Below are positions 54,746-64,000 of a stretch of DNA of 64,000 bases, in pieces. The translations under genes and the position numbers were made by a program. The first letter of the stretch is position 1, and the number at the start of each line of letters is the position of its first letter. The notes under the pieces are model-generated. The model saw only the letters and a program-made list of their open reading frames with translations, was not told the origin of the DNA and made no database searches. The DNA is taken from assembly GCA_036927565.1 (NCBI GenBank), contig JAYESD010000002.1, forward strand, positions 220,475,882 to 220,539,881, given 5' to 3'. This DNA is from Tuctoria greenei (lineage: Eukaryota; Streptophyta; Magnoliopsida; Poales; Poaceae).

Positions 54746-57132
54746 TTATCTGCTCCAGTGCTCCAGAATGCTTTTTTGGCACACGAAATGTGACGTAAGA
54801 AAGATCATATTTTGTGCTGGCCGTGATGTACCACTCATGCATTCTTCTAAGCAGGACAAGTTTTTTGCTAAGTTGATCAATGTCATGAATGGCTTCCCAT
54901 TCTTATATTCAGGAGGAACATCCTCAATCTTGTATATTGGAACTTCTAGTTTAACTAAAGTCGTCCATCGATTATACATGACATCGTCTTCTTCGCACTC
55001 CTCAATATCTTCTAATGTTGGCTCATGTGAAGAACGAGATGCACTCGATTTTTATTTTCCTTGAAATTTTCCAAATATTTTGACACTTATTTAGAAGGTT
55101 TCTTATTTTTGTATGAGCTAACTTTCATTGGCCCTGATGAACAAGGAGTATTCGTCGAAAGTTGGACAATGGCTTGTTGTTGAACTTGTTGTTCAATTGA
55201 TTGCTCTTTACTACCAGTAGCTTGCTCTAGTAATACTTCAAGTTGTTGCTCAATTGTGCTCTTTTCTAACAACAGCTTGCTCTGGTACTGCTTCAAGCTG
55301 TTGTTCAACCAGTTGCTCTTGGTTATCTTTACCAGCAAGGTTACTATCATCCTTGCTGAGACATAGCGGGAGTGGATCTTCTAGGACTGTGAGTGGATCT
55401 TCCTGGACTTTCGCCTTAGAAGACGGGGTTGCAGTATTTTGAGATGCGATGAGGCTATAAATCGACTCATCGTCCAACACAATATCGTGTCGGTGCCAAA
55501 GGATTAATTGTTCACAGTGTGCCCCAAAGTCGTGATCCCGTCATGTGTGATGTGGTCTATTTCATAATCATCATCAATGATTTGATGAACTTGCACCACA
55601 CCACAATACAATGTAAGTGAATTGTTGTTGAAGTCATGATCAGGCTTTGCCATAGCAGTGGCAACATGTTTGGTTTTGTTCCCTGCTCTGCCGATCGGGG
55701 CAAGAAGATGACAAGATTTGTCCTTAACAATATCATCAACATCGAACTTATGGATTGACCTTGAGTCTTGCACACAACCTACGCTACTAGGGTAGGCAGT
55801 TGGAGATACCAAATGCTCCTTTGGCACGAGAACCATCATTGTACTTGGTGCCACTATTTGTCCCGATTGTCTAAGTTCTTCCACTATTTCTTGCACATTT
55901 TCCTTGACCTTTTGAGCAATCTTTTCATCAAGTGTATTCTTGAACTTCTCACGTCTTCTATATGTCTCTTTATCTTTCAGGAAAACATCTAGCCAGGACA
56001 TCTGAGAAGAGATTGCTCGAACCCGTCCACTGTGTTCAGGGTTTCCTAGGATAGCAGTAAGTTGGTCATTCTCCCTCTTCGGCTTGAAGAGACCCTTCTG
56101 TTGCTTTTCAATTACTTCTTTTATTTTTTGCTCTACTTCGTTCAAAAAGTTGGGCTTTTCAAGTTTGCCCTCACTGGTCAAACCTGACCGAGCAAGGACC
56201 CACCGCTAAGTTCTCTCATCGCAGCCTTCTAACGGGTGATGATTGCCCTTACTGGTAATTTCCACTAATATCTTATTCCATTTCTGAACTTTGGGGGCAT
56301 ATCCAACAGACCCCAAGTGATGATGGTATTTGTTCTTTTTGGCAAGCTCTGACCTAGTTGTACTTAGGGCTTTGGCATCAGGTGTGGTCTTTTAACGAAC
56401 AAATTCTTGCCACTGGGCTTTGTGATTTTTCCCATCTTCTTCGGGCTACGGACCTTATCAGCCTTAACATAAGCATTCATTTCACTCTTCCAGCCACAAA
56501 ACTTCTTGCCGCAAGAGATCAATGTTGTTTTCTTTACAGCTTCTTCTGTGCCTTTCGAGAACTTGAATTGTTCCTTTATCCTCTCCCACAACTCATTCTT
56601 GTTCTCCTCGGGTAATTTTCTTCAATTCTCGGTTGTGATCGGCACGAGCTCTCTAACAAGACAACCACATGCATTTCAGAACTTTGTAACTGAATCCAGT
56701 GGTTCTTGGGGAAGCCCACCTGGACCGACACTTGTTATGTATATGACGCGATTCAATGGACCCTTATTGGGACCTCGTTGCCCCCGTTTTCGTTTGAGTG
56801 AACATGAGGATTCAACCATTCGAGAACCTTCTGCGGTTTTAGGAGCCGAAGTCACCTCGTTTTCTTCACAATTAAGCTAGGTAGAAATGAATTATAAGAC
56901 CTCATATACTTGACAACCAACATTAACTTGAACTGCTAGAGTTAAGATTCGTGATCCATACCTCGTCGGCTAGACCATATTTCGTGTCGAGATACTCTGA
57001 AGTCTTTTTAATTTTTATATTTGGAAAAGGAACTGATGGACTGCGAAAGGAGTTTGAACTGCTGGAGTCACTAAACTTCATATTGCCTTCTTCACTGTTA
57101 CTACCAGCAACAGTCTTCTTGGGGCTTTCCAT
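54746..57132 (-). pseudogene. CACTA second gene, Transposase_24-like, N-terminal part
   Basis: It starts at the ATG at 57132 (MESPKKTVAGSN). A donor GACGAG|GTATGG near 56962 ends exon 1. Exon 2 (from about 56872) reads KRGQRGPNKGPLNRVIYITS then VGPGG.P.EP, then WERIKEQFKFSKG and GWKSEMNAY: the Ptta/En/Spm Transposase_24 pattern (PF03004). The 225-codon frame 56181-55504 has GNPEHSGRVRAISSQMSW and ETYRRREKFKN, then HLLAPIGRAGNKTKHVATAM. A Gln/Glu-repeat region (55480-55087) and KNGKPFMTLINLAKNLSCLE (54979-54746) follow. Stops include TGA at about 56676 and in ENWRKL (TGG to TGA). It would be the TNPA-type regulator of the element. Confidence 0.7.
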
Positions 57133-58136
57133 ACTAGAACTAATAAGACAAAAAATATGTCTCACTTCAATGAAAGCTACAAAAATAAATGCTCTCAAAA
57201 GTTTAAACTTCATTTTGAATGGCATATTCACAAGGTCCAATCTACATGAACTCTACATGAAGTGTTGCATGAATGGCATATTAACACTACATGAAGTGTT
57301 GCATGAAAGAAAAAGATGGAAGCATTCTAGGGTTTGATAAGGCATTCTAGGGTTTGAGGCGACTAACCATGTTCCATTTTAGGGTTTGAGGCAACTGACC
57401 AAGGCATTAGCTAGGCATGCATATTGGTTGTATCAAATGCCGATAAGAAAATCAAGGGTGTGGCGGCGGCAAGGACATGACTCGGTCGGGTTAGGTATTG
57501 GTGTTGCAAATGTAGAATGGGTACAAATATTGGTATTTTGACAAATAGGGGAAAGTTTAAGATTTATATTTTTTTCAAAAAAATAATCTTGACTGCAAGT
57601 TCTTAAGTGTGACCTAATGCATAAGTGTGACCTAATGCAATTTCGAATCATACATAATAATACATAGAACCATCAGCAAGTCATTCAAATCATAAGTGTG
57701 ACCTAATGCAATTTGTAATGAAAGTGGCAACAACTAGTAAGTAAACCGAGATAAAGTATAAAATCAAAGTCCCCCGAACTAACACAAGCCACGGGGTGCG
57801 GCGGCGAGGACATGACTCAGTCGGCGTTGAGGGTGATGAGGGAGGCAGCACGAGGATGGAGGAGGGAAGGAAGCGGCAGCGTACCTGGCGGCAAGGTCGA
57901 AGCTCGGCAGCGACGGCGAGGGCAAAGCTCAGCGTACCTGTAAGGAAGGGAAGGAAGCGGCGACGGCGAACCTTAGCGGCAAGATCGAAGCTCAGCGACG
58001 ACGGTGAAGCTTGGCAGTGAGGGTGGTGAAGCTCAGCGGTGAGAGCGGTGAAAACTTGGCGGCATACAAAATTTTTGCAGCCTGACGGCGTCTAAGTGAT
58101 TTCGCCCAGGTTAGGTTTTTCCAAGAAAGTCAAATG
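57133..58136 (-). other. 5' leader of the CACTA second gene
   Basis: It lies between the ATG at 57132 and the TATA box at 58137. The first part (57790-58080) is GC-rich and has no clear gene. Short repeats occur: ATAAGTGTGACCTAATGCA three times (about 57604, 57618, 57691), CTACATGAAGTGTTGCATGAA twice (about 57252, 57288), and GAGGACATGACTC(A/G)GTCGG at 57470 and 57807. Introns in the leader are likely. Confidence 0.4.
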
Positions 58137-58146
58137 CTATATATAG
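58137..58146 (-). promoter_or_regulatory. TATA box for the minus-strand CACTA gene
   Basis: CTATATATAG lies at the edge of the CACTA repeats, upstream of the GC-rich leader on the minus strand. Confidence 0.5.
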
Positions 58147-58330
58147 ACACCTATCTTTTTAGATGGTTATTAAGTATGAACCGCCTGTGCAGAGGACTTC
58201 TCTCAGGCGGTTATTAATTACCAACCGCCTGAGAAGATGTCTTTATCTCAGGCAGTTAGTATGTAATTACCGCCTGAGATAAAGACTTCTCTCAGGCGGC
58301 CTTCATACCAACCGTCTGAAAAGATCATTA
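58147..58330. repeat. CACTA subterminal-type repeats, central
   Basis: AACCGCCTGAGA and TCTCAGGCGGTT words alternate five or six times in both orientations, with 15-30 bp between them. They are the same family as 48586-48990 with the last letters changed (TCTCAGG in place of TCACAGG). Confidence 0.7.
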
Positions 58331-58352
58331 TGTTGGCTTAATTAATATTTTT

Positions 58353-60520
58353 GATTAAAATATGGGGCCTTTTAAAAGCCTCAATTCCACTTTATTGAAA
58401 TATGCTTGAGTATTAAAGGTTCCCATTAAATTTCACTTAGGAAAACCTTTGAAATTGGTCAGAACATAAAAAACAAATAACATTGGTTATTTGTCGTTTT
58501 TCTATCTTGATGAATATAATGATTTTTTTCATTAAATTTTTCAATAGAACTTTTTTGTCATCATACCAACATCTGTGATTTTTTTCAGATTTTTATAAAA
58601 ATTTTTGGATCAATGTGTGTTTAAAATTTGAAGAATGCCTCATATGTATATGAGCATTTTATTAGAATAATGGATAATTTTAATTTTGACGTGTTGGAAT
58701 GCTTTAAAAAAATTAAAAAAATTCATTCATGTATAAATAAGACAAATATGTTCATACAAACCAATTTCAGTGAAGGATCCCGTTTTTTAGGAGATATAGA
58801 AATGTGAATAATATATGAGTATGATCTAATTTGATATTTACCAAAATATTACAATGTTAGTTATACAAATTTTAAAATATTTGATCCATGTGGTAGATAT
58901 TAATTTTTTAGAATATAGAAAAAAGAATCATCAAATTGGACTCAATTTGCAGAATCTATACATGTTTGAGTATTGATATTGGAATCTAAATAAAAAAGAA
59001 GCAAGGGAAATAAACCGAAGAACAGGCTCGGGCCATTATCACAGATGTTTGTTTAACAACTACAACCTGTGGAGCAGTTAAAAACCACCTGAACAAAATT
59101 GTATTGAGTCTAGGCTTTATTAATTTTTTTGATTAAAATGAGGGGTCTTTAAAAAGCCCAAATTCTACTTTCCTGTAATATGCTTGAGTATTAAAGGTTT
59201 CCATTAAATGTCACATGGGAAAGCCTTTGAAATTGGTCAAAACATAAAAAGCAAATAACACTGGTTATTTGTCATTTTTCTATCTTGATTAATATAATGA
59301 TTTTGTTCATTTAGTTTTTCAATGAAACTTTTTAGTCATCATACCAACCTCTATGATTTTTTTCAGATTTTTTTAAAAAAATTGAATCAATGTGTGTTCA
59401 AAATTTGATGAATGTCTCATATGTATATGAGCATTTGATTAGAATGATGGATAATTTGAATTTTGACATGTTGGAATGCTTTAAAAAGTTAACAAAATTC
59501 ATACATATATAAATAAGACAAATATGTTCATACAAACCAATTTCAGTGAAGGATCCCTTTTTTAGGAGATATAGAGATGTGAATAATATATGAGTCTAAA
59601 TTAATTTGATATTTACCAAAATATTACAATGTTAGCTATACAAGTTTTAAAATATTTGGTCCAGGTGGTAGATACTAATTTTTGAAGGATATAAAAAAAA
59701 GAATCATCGAATTTAGACTCAATTTGCAGAATCTATACATGTTTGAGTATTGATATTGGAATCTAAATAAAAAAGAAGCAAGGGAAAAGAAAACTGAAGA
59801 ACGGGCTCGGGCCATTATCACAGGTGGTTGTTTAGCAACAACCGCCTGTGCAGCAGTTAAAAACCGCCTAGAAAAAAATGTATTGAGTCTTGGCTTTATT
59901 AATATTCTTATTAAAATGAAGGGCCTTTTAAAAGCCCAAATTCTACTTTCTTGTAATATGCTTGAGTATTAAAGGTTTCAATTAAATTTCACTTGGGAAA
60001 GCCTTTGAAATTGGTCAAAACATAAAAAACAAATAACATTGGTTATTTGTCATTTTTCTATCTTGATTAATATAATGATTTTTTTCATTTAGTTTTTTCA
60101 ATGGAACTTTTTAGTCATCATACCAACCTCTATGATTTTTTTCAGATTTTTTTAAATTTTTTTGAATCAATGTGTGTTCAAAATTTGATGAATGCCTCAT
60201 ATTTACCAAAACATTACAATGTTAGCTATACAAGTTTTGAAATATTTGGTCCAGGTGGTAGATATTAATTTTTGAAGAATATAGAAAAAGAATCATCGAA
60301 TTTGGACTCAATTTGTAGAATCGATACATGTTTGAGTATTTATATTGAAATCTAAATAAAAAAGAAGCATGGGAAAAGAAAACCGAAGAATAAGCTCGGG
60401 CCATTATGATAGGCGGTTGTTTCACCTATGCAGCAATTAAAAACCGCCTGAAAAAAATGTACTAAACTTATTAATTTTTATCACAGACGTTTTTTTCATT
60501 AAAATCAGCCTGTGAAAACG
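58353..60520. repeat. 778-bp tandem triplication in the CACTA element
   Basis: ATTAAAATgaggggcct-type starts lie at 58354, 59132 and 59910, exactly 778 bp apart each time. Shared words include TATGCTTGAGTATTAAAGGTT, CCTTTGAAATTGGTCA, and GCTCGGGCCATTATCACAGG at the end. The third copy lacks about 170 bp inside (junction near 60197). Each unit ends with a pair of CACAGGCGGTT-type repeats, so the triplication multiplies the binding-site cluster. No coding sequence is seen. Confidence 0.85.
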
Positions 60521-60526
60521 TACGCC

Positions 60527-60535
60527 TATATAAAG
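60527..60535 (+). promoter_or_regulatory. TATA box for the TNP2 gene
   Basis: TATATAAAG lies in GCCTATATAAAGGGCCCC, just right of the last CACTA repeat and about 600 bp before the TNP2 ATG. Confidence 0.6.
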
Positions 60536-61151
60536 GGCCCCTCGGACAACGTAGAAAACCAAACCCGGAAGATTTTCCATTGACGCCGCCAGTCTGCCAA
60601 AAAATTTCCTTGTGTGCGCGTCGGTCCTTTATTCATCAGTTGAGCAAGCTTCGAACAGAGAAAAGGTTAGAAGAGACTTCTACTGCAAGCTTCATATTTT
60701 CAGTTTGTTGTCCTATTTTCAGTTTTGTTTTGTTGAGTTTGCATGGCTCCAGCCCCCCCCCCCCTCCACTTTATGTATTTTAGAAGTAGATTTGAAGGAT
60801 TAAAGATTGAAAGATGTAGTTGAGTCTCCCCTTGAGCTCATGCATGAATTTTATAGAAAAAGAAGTAGATTTGAAAGATTAAAGGTTGAAGATGAATACA
60901 AGCACATCACATGTTCGATGAAATGTTTCAATGAATTAGTCCAACTTCGAAAATCTATTATGGCCACTAGGAAGCTGAGAAAATTATGAAACAAATTTTT
61001 TTGGAACCCTTATAAACAAGCCTACATGATATCAGTATTCACTCATATGATACAGGTTGGTTATGTCTCTGTAAATTTATTTTAAATAAGACCTTTAGGA
61101 AATATTTGTGGCCAAATTCTATAAATCTTACAAAAATTCTATTATTGAAGC
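60536..61151 (+). other. TNP2 leader region
   Basis: A likely transcribed leader. A short frame at 60807-60989 is unassigned. AGAAGTAGATTTGAA(G/A)GATTAAAG occurs twice, 79 bp apart (about 60782 and 60861). A leader intron is plausible but not placed. Confidence 0.4.
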
Positions 61152-63660
61152 ATGGACCGTCGAGTGTGGATGTATAACATGCCAAGACCCGATCCAACGT
61201 AAACTCAAAATTTTGCAAATTTTATTGAAGCATCCAAAACACATGTGAAGATGGAAAGAATAGATGCCATATTATGTCCATGTATCGAGTGCGAAAATAA
61301 GATTGCTTGGATAGATACTATAGTAATCCAATCTCATTTTGTGAAAAGAGGTTTCAAAAAAACTACACAATATGGACAGAGCATGGTGAGTTAGATACAC
61401 ATGAAGTAGATAAAGATGATGAGAGAGGTTCAGATGACGATAATGTTCATATCGATGATGGTAGTGACAATCAAGATGGTGATGATGATGATGAGTTCGA
61501 TTGCGAGGAGATGTTGCGTCACATTGAACCATATGTATTCACTTATATGGGAGCAAGTAAAGGTTTAAGTAAAATGGAGATATTGAAGAATGCGGCAACA
61601 GAGCTTTTATATGATGAATCAAATGGTTGTGATAAAGAGTTTACTACATTACGTGCAGTTCTAGAACTACTAAAGTTGAAAGCTACACACGAGTGGTCCA
61701 ATTATAGTTTCTATGATCTTTTGAATCTTTTGGCAGAAATTCTTCCAAATCCCAATAAGTTGCCTAGAAGCACTTATAAAGCGAAGAAACTTCTTTGCCC
61801 GATGGCACTAGGTGTGACAAAAATACACGCTTGTGTGAACCATTGTATTTTGTATCACAAAGAGCATGAGCTCGCAACTAAATGCCCCATCTGCGGTGTT
61901 AGTAGATACAAGAAGGACTACAATCACCATTATGTTACAAGATGAAAAAGTCTCATAAGAATAAGAAGTTTATTATTAGCCTTGAAGGTGACGATGACGA
62001 TACTTCTGGCGATGCAGACGGGAAGAATATAAGAAAAAAATCATGCCTTGGTGATGTGGTACCTTCTAGTAATTGATCGCTTGAAGCATTTGTTCTCAAA
62101 CCCTAGAGAGGCTGAACTTATGCATTGGCATTCTTAGCGGCGCAAGAAGAATGAAAAACATATTCGACACCCTGGTGATGCAACCCAATGGAAAACTTTT
62201 GATATTCAGTATCCAAAATTTGCAAATGAAATCATAAACTGAAGGTTTGCTTTGGGTACAAACGGATAAATCCGTTTGCTGAAAAAGGAGCATACACAGC
62301 ACATGGCACGTGGTCTTAACGCGTACAACCTACTGACGTGATTGTGTCACAAAACGAAATATATTTTGTTATCTGCTTTTATCCAAGGTCCAAAACAACC
62401 TGACATCAAAATTGATGTGTGCTTGGAACCTTTAATGGAAGATATGGTGAATTGTGGAATGAAGGGGTACGTACATGGGATGAGTACAAGCGGGAGTATT
62501 TCACGCTAAGAGCAATGATATTCGTTATCGTGCATGATTATCTCAAACTGTTTATATTATCGGGACAAATGAAAGGGAAGAAAGATTGTGTAAGGTGCAT
62601 GGATAGAACTGGATTTTTATACCTCACTTCATCTAAAAAGATGGTGTACATGTGACACAGGTGGTTCTTGACAGATACAGACAAGTATAGGAAGATGAAT
62701 GAACAATTTGATAAAAAATTCGAAAAATATACTACACCAAAACCTTACAGTGGAAAACTCATGTTTGAAATGGTTAAGAACATTCATATTGCTTTTGGTA
62801 AGGGAAAAAATATAAAGGAACAAAGAGAAAGAAAAGTACATCTTCGGATGATACAACTGACATGGCTTTCAAGATACAATCAATTTTTTTCAAGTATCTT
62901 CCGTATTGGAAGAATCTGGAATTTTGCCATAGTATTGATTTGATACACGTTACAAAGAATGTATTTAACAACATCATTGGGACCTTGCTGGACATGCCGA
63001 GGAAAACAAAGGACTGATTAAATTCACGTATGGACCTAGTAGATCTTGATATGAGACCAGAGCTTCACCCAGTAGAAAAGGGGAGCAGGAGGCATTACCT
63101 TCCCCCAGCCAGCTACAACTTGACACTACAAGAGAAAAAAGCAATTTGTAAATGCTTGCGTGGGATCAAAGTGCCCACGAGTTTCTCATCCAATATCCGC
63201 AAACTAGTCTCGATGAAAGACTTGTCTTTATTCGGCTATAATTCTCACAACTGTCACATGATGATGACAGTGTTCCTTGCCATTGCAATAAGGGTCACCA
63301 AACCTGAGCATATAAGAGTTGTCATCACACGTTTGTGTTACTTCTTCAATGCAGTATCGCAAAAAGTTATAGCACGTGAAGATTTAGACTATTTGAAAAT
63401 GTACATTGTCGAGACTATGTGCAAGATTGAGATATGTTTCCCACCATCCTTTTTTGATATGCAAGTACACCTAATTATACATCTTGCTGATTAGATAAAA
63501 GTATTGGGGCCACTATATTTACATCATATGTTTCCGTTGGAGAGATATTTAGGAGTATTAAAAGGTTATGTGTGGAACCGTGCTCACCCAGAGAGTTCAA
63601 TTATAGAATGATACACCACTGAAGAAGTGATTGAGGGATGCGTTGATTACATCAAAGAGG
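61152..63660 (+). pseudogene. CACTA TNP2 transposase, broken
   Basis: From the ATG at 61152: a transposase-associated N-terminal domain (MDRRVWMYNMPRPDP, CPCIECENK, YTIWTEHGE), frameshifted in the A run at about 61360, then a 212-codon frame with an acidic linker, LLPNPNKLPRSTYKAKKLL-like words (61755-61800) and KCPICGVSRYKKDY. The Transposase_21 core follows in several frames: LMHWHS, RHPGDATQWKTFD, FIQGPKQPDIKIDV, FTLRAMIF. The C-terminal DUF4218-like part (63030-63640) has GYNSHNCHMMM, CFPPSFFDMQVHLIIHL, FPLERYLGVLKGYV and EGCVDYIKEEN. Many stops make it dead. TNP2 would cut the element ends. Confidence 0.8.
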
Positions 63661-63662
63661 AA

Positions 63663-63707
63663 AACACTTGTTGGGGCATCACGATTATGCTTGCCCCAAC
63701 AAGTGTT
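63663..63707. repeat. Perfect 15-bp inverted repeat at a junction
   Basis: AACACTTGTTGGGGC (63663-63677) and GCCCCAACAAGTGTT (63693-63707) are exact complements around a 15-base loop. They sit where the TNP2 similarity ends and the SNF2-like fragment begins. Confidence 0.9.
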
Positions 63708-63856
63708 AGGCCCTCACCACATGCCTTGGTTGATGCAAGCATAACCTTAGAATCACTTTTCATATTGTTGAAGGCTGCCATCATAGCTTCACGTTGTCTA
63801 ACATGGACATTGCCACTCATATGCAGGATCTCTTTGTCTTCAGTCCAATTCAGATC
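63663..63856 (-). pseudogene. CLASSY-like SNF2 helicase fragment (minus strand)
   Basis: The minus strand reads DLNWTEDKEILHMSGNVHV, QREAMMAAFNN and VMLASTKACGEGLTLVGAS. This is the C-terminal helicase region of SNF2 ATPases around motif V, and the wording resembles plant CLASSY-type remodellers of RNA-directed DNA methylation (family knowledge, not a search). An in-frame TAA lies just upstream of DLNW, and the frame runs into the inverted repeat. It is a captured or translocated gene piece, not a gene. Confidence 0.6.
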
Positions 63857-63898
63857 CCGTTATCTTTGGCACACCATTCGCTTATAACTGTCATTAAC

Positions 63899-64000
63899 AT
63901 GTCTGATAAAGAAGCTTCACTTATTGATAAATCTATGCTTGAAAGATTAATGTCAAATCCCTATGGAAGGATAAAAACAAGATTTGTGATTGAAGTTGTT
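63899..64000 (+). pseudogene. CLASSY-like SNF2 fragment (plus strand, runs off the window)
   Basis: The plus-strand frame reads MSDKEASLIDKSMLERLMSN then PYGRIKTRFVIEVV. This resembles the linker just before the second helicase half in CLASSY-type proteins, which should be followed by the part found on the minus strand at 63856-63663. The two pieces are inverted relative to each other. A stop lies just upstream. The piece continues past the window edge. Confidence 0.5.

Larger units (their letters stand above)
48560..64000. mobile_element. Large degenerate CACTA (En/Spm) transposon, right end outside
   Basis: Evidence is the CACAGGCGGTT subterminal repeat family at 48586-48990 and 58147-60520, a Transposase_24/Ulp1-like gene on the minus strand and a TNP2-like transposase on the plus strand. 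CACTGATAC at 48560 may be the left terminus, but its partner is not in the window. The two genes diverge from a central region with two TATA boxes. A probable solo LTR (50257-54538) and gene fragments at the right end were added later. Everything visible is decayed, so it is not autonomous. Confidence 0.7.

Overview
The window reads as plant nuclear heterochromatin, almost certainly from a grass (Poaceae), with no intact host gene. The evidence is a dense stack of nested LTR retrotransposons of families typical of grass genomes (Athila-like and Tat-like Ty3/gypsy, SIRE/Maximus-like Ty1/copia), a Tourist-type MITE and a large CACTA (En/Spm) DNA transposon. The species cannot be fixed from the sequence alone. 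All family names are from motif recognition by eye, not from a database search. Layout: 1-1.94 kb is a minus-strand Athila-like gag/protease/RT remnant with its primer binding site. 2.0-3.1 kb holds a Tat-like LTR fragment and a six-unit 78-bp tandem repeat. 3.1-16.3 kb is the 3' end of a plus-strand Athila-like element split by two later insertions: a SIRE-like copia derivative (4613-9383, minus, near-perfect 5-bp target duplication) and a Tat-like element (9494-15724, minus, duplication GTCGT). The Tat-like element has both LTRs and a PBS but no gag-pol; it carries only an antisense gene with a PF04195-like (putative gypsy-type transposon) domain and one predicted intron. 17.2-43.4 kb is a second Tat-like element whose antisense gene is cut in two by an old copia element (19829-41094, duplication GTAAT), itself cut inside gag by a very young SIRE-like copia element (23308-35424, duplication TCATG). 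The young element's 1377-bp LTRs differ at one base; its gag and pol are open, and its extra downstream gene has two in-frame stops. 43.4-46.2 kb is LTR-like DNA with a 1.22-kb direct duplication. 47945-48249 is a MITE with TAA duplication. From about 48.56 kb to the window end lies a degenerate CACTA transposon. It has a minus-strand Transposase_24-like gene with an Ulp1-like protease C-terminus, split by a probable 4.3-kb solo LTR, and a divergent plus-strand TNP2 transposase pseudogene. Between their TATA boxes is a region with a 778-bp triplication. At the very end are two inverted fragments of a CLASSY-like SNF2 chromatin-remodelling gene. How the parts work together: the most interesting theme is that several elements carry a gene beyond gag-pol, and that both SIRE-like LTR families carry arrays of short palindromes of the form CGGA-(3 or 4 bases)-TCCG. 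The palindromes are arranged as pairs about two (20-21 bp) or three (31 bp) DNA turns apart, and the young element repeats the motif upstream of its extra gene. This resembles a binding-site array for a dimeric regulator. Whether the extra-gene product is that regulator is a hypothesis, not an observation.
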